NCBI RefSeq assembly: GCF_018130505.1
Contig: NZ_JAFCKH010000018.1
Span: 45,047 to 109,046 of the forward strand
Reading direction: 5' to 3'
DNA length: 64,000 nt
From: Bradyrhizobium tropiciagri
Lineage (GTDB): Bacteria > Pseudomonadota > Alphaproteobacteria > Rhizobiales > Xanthobacteraceae
How positions within the stretch are numbered: position 1 is the first letter of the stretch; each line of letters starts with the position of its first letter. The position numbers and the translations under genes are program-made. Shown here piece by piece: positions 16,963 through 24,863 of this stretch. The notes beneath the pieces are model-generated. The model was not told the origin of the DNA. It was given only the letters and a program-made list of their open reading frames with translations, and ran no database searches.

Positions 16963-18939
16963 TCACGACGCTCGTCTTGTCTGTGGTTTGCCTGACGCCG
17001 CACGGACGACAAACAGCTTCTCGGCCGACCTTGGTATGAATTGACTACGCCGCCTGAACAGATCGACGACGCTAGAATTCTGCCGCCACGAAAAGACGCG
17101 CTGCGGCACCATCAACGATAGGCGGTTCTTTGCCCTCGTCATCGCGACATATAGGAGTCGCCGCTCTTCTTCGACCTCTGCTGGCGTCTTGGCCTTCGAC
17201 GAAGGGATGCAACCATCCACCGCGTTCAAGAGGTAAACGTGGTCCCATTCCTGACCTTTGGCAGAGTGAATCGTCGAGAGGACCAGACAATCATCATCCG
17301 ACCGGCCCGGCTTGTTTGGGCCGACGGCACCTTCTGGCGGCTCCAGGGTAACTTCCACAAGGAACTGCTCACGCGAGCTATAGCTGCTGGCGACAATGCA
17401 GAGCTGGCCAAGGTCTGCCGAACGAAGCTCGGGATTGTCGTGCTTCATCAGCGGCAAATACCATTTCACCACCTCCGGCAGACTGGCCTTCCAGGGCCGC
17501 TTCTGCAGACGCCTTATCAACCGAACGAATTGCCCCCAATGATCGCCGCAACCGCGAGGCCGGTCGGCGTCTCTGAGCACCAGCCGCCCCGTCCGCCCTT
17601 CTAGTCGCTCTATCACCTTCATGGCCGCGCTCGGGCCGACGCCCGGCAGCAGCTTCAAGGCTCTCATAGCAGCCACCTCATCACGTGAATTTTCTAGCCA
17701 ACGTAACAGGCTGAGCACGTCCTTGATGTGCGCTGCTTCAAGAAACTTGACGCCGCCCCATTTCTCGAACGGTATGTTGCGTTTCGCCAGCTCGATTTCG
17801 AGCTTCTGGCTGTGGTGAGACGACCGCATCAAGACAGCTTGGGCTCGAAATGGAATGCCCTCCTCCTTCGCACAAAGAATCTGGTTGGCGATATAAGTGG
17901 CTTGTGCCGTGTCGTTCTCGACAACGGCGAGCCTTGGCCTGCCTAAATTCGGCCGGTCGGACCACAAGTTCTTATCAAATGCGCGCGTCGATAGGTTTAT
18001 GACCGCATTGCATGCCTTGAGGATCTGGTTTGTCGAACGGTAGTTTTGTTCGAGGTTGATAACCCGGACCTTCGGCAGCACCCGAGGAAAGTCCAGAATG
18101 TTCTCGACTGTAGCCGCCCTGAACGAATAGATCGCTTGAGCATCGTCGCCGACAACGGTGACACCTCGGCCATCAGGTTTGAGGCCGAAGAGGATCTTGG
18201 CCTGAAGACGGTTGGTGTCTTGGTATTCGTCCACTAGCACGTGGCTGAAACGAGTTCGTAACTGGCCGGCTATGTCGGGCTGGTTCAGCATCTTCACCCA
18301 GTAAACCAGCAGGTCGTCGTAGTCGAAGACGTTTTGCTTGCGCTTTGCTACCCGGTACTCAGCGAAAAGTTGCCGAAGCTGCTTGGCCCACTTCTTGCCC
18401 GTCGGATACTTCGTTTTCAGAACCTCCTTCAGAGGCAGGCAGGCATTGATTTTGTATGAGTAGATTTCGAGACATTGGTTCTTGTCTGGAAAATTCACAT
18501 CCAGGGTCGAGAAGCCGAGCTTGTGCCTAACCATGTCGAGCAGGTCGGCGCTATCGCCTCGGTCCTTGATCGTGAAATTGGGCGACAAGCCGAGTTGCTC
18601 GGCAAATTCTCGGACGAGCCGCGCGCCGACAGCGTGGAATGTGCCTGAGTACGGGATATCACCAACATTCGCGCCTAGGACACGGCCAGCCGTGGCAATC
18701 GCGCGGCGGGTCATTTCCTGTGCCGCCTTCCGCGTGAACGTGAGCAACAAGATGTTGTCGGGGCTTACTCCGCTTGCCAGAAAATGAACAACCCGGTTCG
18801 ACAATGTCTCCGTTTTTCCAGTGCCTGCTCCAGCGATGATCAGTAGCGGCCGACCGGGCTTTGCTGGGGCAGCCTTGTATCCATGCACAACAGCAGCGCG
18901 TTGCGTTTTGTTCATATGTTTCAGATGGTCGAGAGTCAT
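16963..18939 (-). CDS. UvrD/REP-family ATP-dependent DNA helicase
   Basis: The 658-aa superfamily 1A helicase shows motif I (LLIIAGAGTGKTETLSNRVV), Ia (LLLTFTRKAAQEM), II (VLVDEYQDTN), III (VTVVGDDAQAIYSFRAA), IV (INLEQNYRST), V (VLSTIHSAKGQEWDHVYLL) and VI (LLYVAMTRAKNRLSL). All motor residues are present, so it should unwind DNA 3'-5'. It is slightly shorter than chromosomal UvrD (about 720 aa) and sits in the island next to recombinases, so it is probably an accessory or defence-type copy rather than housekeeping UvrD. It has no cognate nuclease next to it. Confidence 0.92.
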   Translation of the reverse strand: MTLDHLKHMNKTQRAAVVHGYKAAPAKPGRPLLIIAGAGTGKTETLSNRVVHFLASGVSPDNILLLTFTRKAAQEMTRRAIATAGRVLGANVGDIPYSGTFHAVGARLVREFAEQLGLSPNFTIKDRGDSADLLDMVRHKLGFSTLDVNFPDKNQCLEIYSYKINACLPLKEVLKTKYPTGKKWAKQLRQLFAEYRVAKRKQNVFDYDDLLVYWVKMLNQPDIAGQLRTRFSHVLVDEYQDTNRLQAKILFGLKPDGRGVTVVGDDAQAIYSFRAATVENILDFPRVLPKVRVINLEQNYRSTNQILKACNAVINLSTRAFDKNLWSDRPNLGRPRLAVVENDTAQATYIANQILCAKEEGIPFRAQAVLMRSSHHSQKLEIELAKRNIPFEKWGGVKFLEAAHIKDVLSLLRWLENSRDEVAAMRALKLLPGVGPSAAMKVIERLEGRTGRLVLRDADRPRGCGDHWGQFVRLIRRLQKRPWKASLPEVVKWYLPLMKHDNPELRSADLGQLCIVASSYSSREQFLVEVTLEPPEGAVGPNKPGRSDDDCLVLSTIHSAKGQEWDHVYLLNAVDGCIPSSKAKTPAEVEEERRLLYVAMTRAKNRLSLMVPQRVFSWRQNSSVVDLFRRRSQFIPRSAEKLFVVRAASGKPQTRRAS

Positions 18940-19281
18940 GGTTTTCCTTCGTGAGATATTCGACTACCGACCCTTTACAGGTTCGTTTTCTCGCGAAGCT
19001 TGATAGGCGGGTAAGAGAGCCACCAACGTGCGACACCTTTCAACCACACGAGTTCAGTGCCGCCGCCGAACTAGCCATAGATGCGGGGTGCGAGGTGTCG
19101 ACAGACGCAGAGCAACACAACAAGCAGGCTGCTGAGTAAGCCTTAGAATAAGCAAGCATCAGTGCACGTTGAGGGCGGATCTTGCGGTCGCACGCAGTGT
19201 CAGACGCGTATCGATGCAAAAGTTTCTGTTGCCTACTTAGCCAAATGTTCTATATTTGTTCTCAAAACTGGTTTGAGTGAG
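18940..19281. other. Divergent intergenic region
   Basis: About 340 bases between the divergently transcribed helicase and short recombinase. It must contain both promoters. No gene or clear repeat is seen. Confidence 0.35.
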
Positions 19282-19857
19282 ATGGCTGGCAAGCAAGCGA
19301 AGACGCTTTCGACTGATCATATCGACGATCTCTTGTTTTTTGCAGAGCGCTCTCGCCACCCACTTCGTAACCGTCTCATCGTCTTACTCTCGGTGAAAGC
19401 AGGTCTTCGCGCCGCAGAGATCGCCAAATTAACGTGGGCCATGCTGCTCGACCCGAGCGGCGAAGTCGGTAGCACGCTTGAAGTTCGCGACGAGATCGCA
19501 AAGAAGCGCAGCGGCCGCTCAATTCCAATTCATCCTGAACTTCGACAGGCCCTCGTCGAAGCACGACAGCGGTCTAAGGGATACGGGCCCCTCATTCGAT
19601 CCGAGCGCGGCGGCGCAATGACACCGATGAGTATCGTGGTCTGGTTTAGCCGCGCTTATGAGGAACTCGGGTTCGCCGGATGTTCGTCGCACTCGGGGCG
19701 TCGAACTTTCATTACGCGAGCGGCTCGCTCGGTTCACAAAGCAGGCGGTTCGCTGCGCGACGTCCAATTGCTGGCTGGTCACCGATCCATTCAGACGACG
19801 CAGCGTTATATCGACGGCGATAGCGACGCTCAACGGAGGCTGGTATCCCTCATCTAG
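19282..19857 (+). CDS. Short tyrosine recombinase
   Basis: ATG 19282 gives 191 aa, only the catalytic domain of a phage-integrase fold. Catalytic residues are visible: Arg in GLRAAEIAKLTWA, Lys in EIAKKRSGRS, the H-x-x-R of CSSHSGRRTFITR, His in LLAGHRSIQTT and the Tyr nucleophile in TQRYIDGDS. There is no N-terminal arm-binding or SAM-like domain. Upstream start codons would add about 40 residues of unconvincing sequence. It is followed after 56 bases by the Cys-rich HhH-like protein, probably as an operon. Confidence 0.85.
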   Translation: MAGKQAKTLSTDHIDDLLFFAERSRHPLRNRLIVLLSVKAGLRAAEIAKLTWAMLLDPSGEVGSTLEVRDEIAKKRSGRSIPIHPELRQALVEARQRSKGYGPLIRSERGGAMTPMSIVVWFSRAYEELGFAGCSSHSGRRTFITRAARSVHKAGGSLRDVQLLAGHRSIQTTQRYIDGDSDAQRRLVSLI

Positions 19858-19913
19858 CCACCAGCGTTCCGGGCAGGCGCTCGGCAAAACTAGCTGTCGG
19901 CAACAAGCCGGCC

Positions 19914-20939
19914 GTGACGAAACGCACCGATCCGCTGGGCCGGGCTGAGAGCTTGATCAGGACTGTTTGCGCGGTCGCCGGCTCGATGTCATTCCTCGAC
20001 GAGATCGACGACGAGGCTCGAGACGCGGGTTTGGTTCGAGCTGTTGCACTCGCAGACACGCCGCCGATCTTTGACTGGCTCGCCACGACATTTAGCTTCC
20101 AAGGAATCTCCGACCGCGTCGCACGCAACTACATCCACAAGCATGGCACGGCATCCTGGTCAGCGATTACGGCGAACGAGAAGAATGCGCCATCTTGCCC
20201 GAAGCTGCGCAGCTACTGGCATTTCGAAGGCTGCCGATACGACAAGACCAGCTTCACCTGCGCTGAGCCCGACCACATCGATGCGTGCCCCCTTCCCTTG
20301 CCGCGGCTTCGCAATGGCCGATTGAACCAAACCGCGTACTCGCTCTTCTTGTTTGTCCGCGACCTCGCCAACGGCGACTTGGTGGGTTGGATCGACGCCC
20401 AACTGGACGGCGCGAAAGGCGCGACAATGGCCGAGTTGGAAGCGGCACGTCAGGAGGCTTTGATCGGACCTCTGCGAAATGTCTACGGCGTCTCCGACAA
20501 GATATTGATGATGACGCTCTCCACGCTGCTGATCGGCGCCCGCGAGCAACGGCCGACCTGGCTTGAAACTGGTACCGCAATGATTGCGGTAGACACGCTG
20601 GTCCATAACTTTCTGCATCGCACGGGCATTTTACAGGACTGCGGTAGCTCTCATGCTTATGGCGCCGCTTGTTACGGCCCCGGTGGCTGCGCCGAGATCA
20701 TTAGGACCGTGGCTGGCCGTATCGATACGCGCACCCTGAACCCAGCGTTCCCGCGAAGGTTCGCGAGGTTTGTACAGAACGCCATCTGGCGGTTTTGCGC
20801 AGGCGACTGCCTAAACCTCTGCAATGGCAACCGAATTGACGATCGGCTAGCCTGTCAAATCAATTACTGCCACCTGCACCAAAGGTGCGGCCGAATACCG
20901 CTAAAAACCTCAAAAATCGACGCAAAAACAGCGAGTTAG
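19914..20939 (+). CDS. Cys-rich HhH-GPD-like hypothetical protein
   Basis: The start chosen is GTG 19914 (341 aa); the ribosome site is weak and a later start is possible. Around residues 187-240, LRNVYGVSDKILMMTLSTLL and then IAVDTLVHNFLHRTGIL resemble the helix-hairpin-helix plus catalytic Asp (D227) of Nth/MutY DNA glycosylases. Cysteines occur in clusters: 95, 107, 116, 125; 243, 253, 259; and 295, 299, 303, 314, 319, 325. The last cluster could hold an Fe-S or Zn site. The glycosylase assignment is inference from motif layout only. It is paired with the short tyrosine recombinase. Confidence 0.6.
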   Translation: MTKRTDPLGRAESLIRTVCAVAGSMSFLDEIDDEARDAGLVRAVALADTPPIFDWLATTFSFQGISDRVARNYIHKHGTASWSAITANEKNAPSCPKLRSYWHFEGCRYDKTSFTCAEPDHIDACPLPLPRLRNGRLNQTAYSLFLFVRDLANGDLVGWIDAQLDGAKGATMAELEAARQEALIGPLRNVYGVSDKILMMTLSTLLIGAREQRPTWLETGTAMIAVDTLVHNFLHRTGILQDCGSSHAYGAACYGPGGCAEIIRTVAGRIDTRTLNPAFPRRFARFVQNAIWRFCAGDCLNLCNGNRIDDRLACQINYCHLHQRCGRIPLKTSKIDAKTAS

Positions 20940-21118
20940 AGCGCATTTTCGGTGCAGATTTCACTTGAGACAGCACGATGGCCGGCATATACTCGCTGTA
21001 CAAGGTCTAGCAATGACTTTGCAATTTATAGTGGAGACAATGCCGTGATTTATTTGCATCGGCGGCCGCCTGGCCCGCCACCGTGGCCAAGCCACGACAT
21101 CGCTAGAACCACAGAACA

Positions 21119-21147
21119 CGGGGCCCTGTTGGGCCCCGTCTGCTTTT
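21119..21147 (+). promoter_or_regulatory. Terminator/attenuator hairpin directly before a ribosome site
   Basis: The arms CGGGGCCC and GGGCCCCG surround a TGTT loop and are followed by TCTGCTTTT, then at once by GAGGAGG and the ATG at 21161. As an intrinsic terminator it would end transcription just before the next gene, so that gene either starts from readthrough or is attenuated here. Confidence 0.5.
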
Positions 21148-21160
21148 GAGGAGGAAAAAC

Positions 21161-21733
21161 ATGGGAAAGCAGCCAGAGAAGAAAGCCGCCACCACACCAG
21201 ACAGGCTCTTCGTCTTCGGTCTTGATGAAGAAGGAAAGCCACGGGGCGCTCGGTTTCCGGAGTACAACGAGAAAGTCGCGAACGCTGCGGCGCAGATGAA
21301 GCTCGCCTCCGTGCACCCGGCTTCGCCAGCAGTCACCGAGCTCGGCATGAAGCTGCCCGTGGGGAGACTCTACGCCAGCGGCAAGGCATTTGTGCCACCG
21401 ATCCGGCGGGACCTCCTGAGCAAGCTCAAGGCCGCGCTCGATATGCCTGGCGACGGAAGCCAGCTTCAACAGCCTGCCCCAGCGCCGTCCCCTGGAAAGG
21501 TCAAGGCGACCACCGGCACTATTGCTGCTGGCCTGCCGCGCACGTGGGAAAGCATCACCGTCGGCCAACTGGTGCTCGCCGAGGACGACGACCCCGGGTT
21601 TGGGTGGTGGCCGTGCCTAGTAACCAAGCGGGAGGACCAGGTTTTGACCCTTCGGCTTCGCGACTACCCGGACAAGGGCACCTACGTCCGGCATATCGCC
21701 CAGGTGGGTCTCGTAAACCCTGGTCCAGAATAA
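21161..21733 (+). CDS. Two-domain hypothetical: 'FGL-PRGARF' domain plus PWWP/Tudor-like C-terminus
   Basis: GAGGAGG precedes ATG 21161, giving 190 aa. The N-terminal domain (about 1-95) has DRLFVFGLDEEGKPRGARFP and ends MKLPVGRLYASGKAFVPPI. The same domain forms most of the protein at 24225. A Pro/Ala linker follows. The C-terminal part (about 130-190) reads LVLAEDDDPGFGWWPCLVTK, then LRLRDYPDKGTYVRHIAQVG, which looks like an SH3-like beta barrel of the PWWP/Tudor type. The function is not known. Expression may be attenuated by the hairpin just upstream. Confidence 0.6.
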   Translation: MGKQPEKKAATTPDRLFVFGLDEEGKPRGARFPEYNEKVANAAAQMKLASVHPASPAVTELGMKLPVGRLYASGKAFVPPIRRDLLSKLKAALDMPGDGSQLQQPAPAPSPGKVKATTGTIAAGLPRTWESITVGQLVLAEDDDPGFGWWPCLVTKREDQVLTLRLRDYPDKGTYVRHIAQVGLVNPGPE

Positions 21734-21849
21734 CACACGCCTAGTGCTTAGCCCGGACCACGGCCCGGGCTTCGACCCTCTGACCATGCTTGGTGCTTAG
21801 CGGACGCGAGCCCAGGCCCTTTAATCAACAGACATCATGGAGAACAACC

Positions 21850-22185
21850 ATGTCCCTGCACACGGACAAGGACCGGATACGTGCGCTCAACGATGAGCTG
21901 CGGCAACATCTTCTCGGCGGCGGAGCGGTTATTACCGCAGGCATCGCCGAGCTAGGACCCGACGCAGTTAAACGTTTGGTCCAAACCATCGCAGTATTCG
22001 ATGACTTTTGCCACGCCAACGACCCCCACGAAGAGCACGATTTCGGCGTCTTCGATTTCGACGGCATCTCCGTGATGTTCAAGATCGACTACTTTGACAA
22101 GTCGCTCAACTTCCGCTCACCCAACCCGGCAGATCCCGCCGTCACTGAGCGGATCATCACGATCATGAAGGCGGACGAATACTAG
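21850..22185 (+). CDS. DUF3768 domain protein
   Basis: The 111-aa product starts MSLHTDKDRIRALNDELRQH and includes VITAGIAELGPDAVKRLVQT, DPHEEHDFGVFDFDGISVMF and PADPAVTERIITIM. These are the characteristic blocks of DUF3768, an alphaproteobacterial family found mainly on plasmids and islands. No biochemical role is known. The ATG is preceded by an A-rich GGAGAACAACC leader. It lies between the two-domain protein and the convergent XRE regulator. Confidence 0.85.
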   Translation: MSLHTDKDRIRALNDELRQHLLGGGAVITAGIAELGPDAVKRLVQTIAVFDDFCHANDPHEEHDFGVFDFDGISVMFKIDYFDKSLNFRSPNPADPAVTERIITIMKADEY

Positions 22186-22206
22186 CGCCTTCACAATCGA
22201 CCAAGC

Positions 22207-22443
22207 CTACCCTCCCTGTTCGCTCAAGAGTTTGACGAGCGGCACCGACAACGCCTCAGCAATGCGAGCCATTGCTAAGAGGCTGGGGTTGCGCCGCCCT
22301 CGCTCGATCCCGCCGATGTAGGTCAAGTCCAGGTCAGCTTCGAACGCTAACTTTTCTTGGGTTAGCCGACGCTGCTGGCGCATACGCCGGACATTCTTGC
22401 CAACGATGACGCGCCAATCCTGCATTGCCGGATGGAGCACCAT
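22207..22443 (-). CDS. XRE-family regulator, restriction controller-protein-like
   Basis: The 78-aa single-domain protein has the helix-turn-helix VRRMRQQRRLTQEKLAFEAD, LDLTYIGGIERGRRNPSLLA and MARIAEALSV. Size and sequence match controller (C) proteins of restriction-modification systems more closely than phage repressors. Its start lies 6 bases from a palindrome resembling a C-box. No restriction or methyltransferase genes are nearby, so it is an orphan or regulates the divergent GYF gene. A start at the second Met (22425) is possible. Confidence 0.8.
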   Translation of the reverse strand: MVLHPAMQDWRVIVGKNVRRMRQQRRLTQEKLAFEADLDLTYIGGIERGRRNPSLLAMARIAEALSVPLVKLLSEQGG

Positions 22444-22448
22444 CGGGC

Positions 22449-22470
22449 ATATAGTCTCTAGGGACTATAT
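22449..22470. promoter_or_regulatory. Palindromic operator (C-box-like)
   Basis: The arms ATATAGTC and GACTATAT are separated by six bases (TCTAGG). Controller proteins bind AGTC/GACT half-sites of this kind. The site lies between the divergent XRE (start 22443) and GYF-domain (start 22544) genes, where it could control both and autoregulate XRE. Confidence 0.55.
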
Positions 22471-22543
22471 TCCCTATTTGCGAAAATCTGGATCCAAGCG
22501 AGGGCGACTTCAAAAAACCGTCTCTAGAAAAAGGAAAGCCAAA

Positions 22544-23176
22544 ATGACTGAAGAACGTTCCGCACCACCGCCCCTGCCGGATCTCGGGGGCGCGAACCCG
22601 CCTGCACCGAACGAGTGGTACTACGTCGTGAACGGAGGTCGGCGAGGCCCCATGACCGCTGACACCATCAACGACCTCTTGAACAAAAAGGAGATCGAGA
22701 CGGGCACCCAGGTCTGGAGAAAGGGAATGCCGGAATGGAAGCCCCTCCGAGAGAGTGACCTTCGTGATCTGGTCGCAGCCGAGCCTCCTCCAATTTCATC
22801 GAAGCACATCAGCAATGGCTACGTCTGGACACTCGCCCTCCTGCCTCTTGTGATCGGGGTAATCGAGGCCATCGTGAGCGCCAGCAACCAGGATGCAGCG
22901 GCCCGCGCCCTAGCTTTCGGCATACAGTATCACGCAAGCAAGGGGCTCCCGTTTCAGGTGCCCGTTGTCATTAACGGCCTGCTTGGCTGGCTCGATGACC
23001 GCAAATTGCAGCAAGCGGGCTATGGCTCACGGTTAACCCGCGTCGCTGCTGTGTTGCTCACTCCGATCTACCTGTTCCTGAGGGCCAAGCGCCTGGAGCA
23101 GCGCCCCTACTACGCGATCGCCTGGATCGTCAGCCTGATCGTCGGCTTCGTGATCTTTGCGTCGGTCGAAAGCTAA
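22544..23176 (+). CDS. GYF_2 (DUF4339) domain membrane protein
   Basis: The 210-aa product has an N-terminal GYF_2 domain (NEWYYVVNGGRRGPMTADTI, then TQVWRKGMPEWKPL) with the usual W-Y-Y, G-P and W-x-x-G-M-x-x-W pattern. The rest is membrane-associated, with helices around VWTLALLPLVIGVIEAIVSA, TRVAAVLLTPIYLFLRAKR and AIAWIVSLIVGFVIFASV. A Pro-rich N-terminal tail precedes the GYF domain. ATG 22544 has AAGGAAA upstream. GYF_2 domains are thought to bind peptides; the partner is unknown. Confidence 0.78.
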   Translation: MTEERSAPPPLPDLGGANPPAPNEWYYVVNGGRRGPMTADTINDLLNKKEIETGTQVWRKGMPEWKPLRESDLRDLVAAEPPPISSKHISNGYVWTLALLPLVIGVIEAIVSASNQDAAARALAFGIQYHASKGLPFQVPVVINGLLGWLDDRKLQQAGYGSRLTRVAAVLLTPIYLFLRAKRLEQRPYYAIAWIVSLIVGFVIFASVES

Positions 23177-23301
23177 TCCGCGGCCGATGCCGGGCTTCGT
23201 TTCGAACCCGGCATCCTCTCTCCCAATAATTGCTCCAGCCCCAATCAGCGAGCCGCCGTCGAGACTTCGCCGACGAAGGCCAACCCATAGGTCAAACACA
23301 T

Positions 23302-24198
23302 ATGAAATCGATATTCCCGTTGATGTTGCTTTTGCTCTCATGCGGTACGTCCGCCGAAGAAGTCAAGATCAAGTGGAAAGGCGACTACGCTCATAACTCG
23401 GACAAGCACTGGTCAAAGGACAATCCCTACGACAGCGGCTTCAGCAAGAACTTTAAGAACGGCACGCCGCAGGAGTTCGGCGAAGTGAAGAAGGACGGCG
23501 AGTTGAACGGTTACATCCACTCGCCGAAGGACGTGAAGGGTCCGGTTCCATTCGTCGTCGTCATGCACGGCTGCGACGGTATGACCACCTCTGAGAAAGA
23601 ATGGACGGCGCATGTCGTAGACCTGCTAAACAAGGAAGGCATCGGCGCACTCGTGTTGGACAGCTATACCACGCGCTACGTGGATGAAAGCTGCGGGCCA
23701 CCGGACCAGCACTGGGGCCGTCGCCGGGCCGACGACGCCTACTCGGCGCTGGACTACATTGTTGAAAAGAGGCTCGCAACCGAAGTTTACGTCATGGGTT
23801 ACAGCAACGGAGCGCTGGCGAGCCTAATGGCGATGACCAAGAAGGAGGACGACCATCCTCATCGCTTCGCCGCGGGATTCTCGATTGCGCCGAACTGCTA
23901 CAGCGTGATCACGAAATACGGTGACTACTACGCCCCGGTGATTGTGTTCACCGGTGACAAGGACAACGCGAACCCATCAGCCCCTTGCCACGAAATGATG
24001 AAGAAGAAACGGGCTATGCCGATGCGGTTGATCGAATACCAGGGCGTAGACCACGGGTTCATTCTCAACCAACCGGCAAAGGTCGGCGTGCATGGTTGGT
24101 CGCTGACTTACAACGCCACGGCGGAGAAGGACATGATGACGACCATCATCTCCGCGATAAAGACAAAGAAATTTGCCAAGGGCGTCGAACTGAGATGA
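23302..24198 (+). CDS. Exported alpha/beta-hydrolase (dienelactone hydrolase family)
   Basis: The 298-aa product begins with a signal sequence, MKSIFPLMLLLLSCGTSAEE, either cleaved after TSA or lipidated at the Cys. FVVVMHGCDGMT carries the oxyanion-hole region, GYSNGALASL the nucleophile Ser in a G-x-S-x-G context, FTGDKDNANPS the acid, and QGVDHGFIL the His. This matches dienelactone-hydrolase-like proteins. The substrate in the periplasm or envelope is unknown. It is followed 26 bases later by the short domain protein. Confidence 0.82.
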   Translation: MKSIFPLMLLLLSCGTSAEEVKIKWKGDYAHNSDKHWSKDNPYDSGFSKNFKNGTPQEFGEVKKDGELNGYIHSPKDVKGPVPFVVVMHGCDGMTTSEKEWTAHVVDLLNKEGIGALVLDSYTTRYVDESCGPPDQHWGRRRADDAYSALDYIVEKRLATEVYVMGYSNGALASLMAMTKKEDDHPHRFAAGFSIAPNCYSVITKYGDYYAPVIVFTGDKDNANPSAPCHEMMKKKRAMPMRLIEYQGVDHGFILNQPAKVGVHGWSLTYNATAEKDMMTTIISAIKTKKFAKGVELR

Positions 24199-24224
24199 GG
24201 TCGTGATCCAATGGCAATCTCCAC

Positions 24225-24566
24225 ATGGGACAAAAATCAGACCCCACCGGCTTTGATCAAATCTTTGTCCTCGGTCTAGAACCCGATGGGACACCGCGCG
24301 GCGCTCGATTCAACGTCCTGAAAGACAACATCGTCTCCGCGGCCATGGACATGAATTGTCGTGTCCTGATCCGACAGCCCGCTGAGGTGAGCGCGGTAGC
24401 CAGCAAACTGCCTCTCGGGCACGTGCTCGGTACCGGAAAAGTGGTGACGTTATTCATCCCGAGAATTGAATCCAGTCTTTACCGTCAGGTTTTGGAAGCC
24501 GCGCGGATTGCTAGAATTCACGAAGAAGCTAGATTCGCGGCTGCTATTTTGAAGACCGTGCATTGA
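24225..24566 (+). CDS. Hypothetical protein, single 'FGL-PRGARF' domain
   Basis: The 113-aa product carries DQIFVLGLEPDGTPRGARFN, then KLPLGHVLGTGKVVTLFIPR. It aligns along its length with the first 95 residues of the protein at 21161, sharing the F-V-x-G-L-x-x-x-G-x-P-R-G-A-R-F and K-L-P-x-G-x-x-x-x-x-G-K blocks. It lacks the PWWP-like half. The function is unknown. It is probably co-transcribed with the upstream hydrolase. Confidence 0.6.
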   Translation: MGQKSDPTGFDQIFVLGLEPDGTPRGARFNVLKDNIVSAAMDMNCRVLIRQPAEVSAVASKLPLGHVLGTGKVVTLFIPRIESSLYRQVLEAARIARIHEEARFAAAILKTVH

Positions 24567-24791
24567 GTTTTTTCGACCGACAATCGGCAGAAAATCTGAT
24601 TTGGTAGGGCCCCAGCAGCTACAACCGATTGCTAATGCTGCGACAAGTATTAGCAGGCGTACGAGCGACGGCGATGGGTCTGATCGTTGATAGCTCGCTG
24701 AAATGTAAGTCATCCGCTCCTTGGCGATGCCCGCAGATTGCCCCAAGCTGCGCGCCTTTTCGGCTTGGACTAATAGCGCGGCGGCTAGACT

Positions 24792-24824
24792 GCCCGCTCC
24801 TAGCATCGGAGCGGGCTCTCTTTT
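24792..24824 (+). terminator. Rho-independent terminator
   Basis: The arms GCCCGCTCC and GGAGCGGGC enclose a 7-base loop and are followed by TCTCTTTT. The terminator lies 225 bases after the hypothetical gene ending at 24566, with no clear gene between. It may also serve the convergent Gp37/Gp68 gene in part. Confidence 0.65.
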
Positions 24825-24863
24825 GTTGTCGTCCCACTGAAAACGCCACAGCGAAACCGCCTT

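Noticed and set aside
16180-18939. Gabija-like or other named helicase defence pair
   Set aside because: There is no OLD/TOPRIM nuclease or other known partner beside the helicase, and the 125-aa neighbour matches nothing known to me.
22207-23176. Complete restriction-modification system around the controller-like XRE
   Set aside because: No methyltransferase motifs or endonuclease candidates are found in the adjacent genes.
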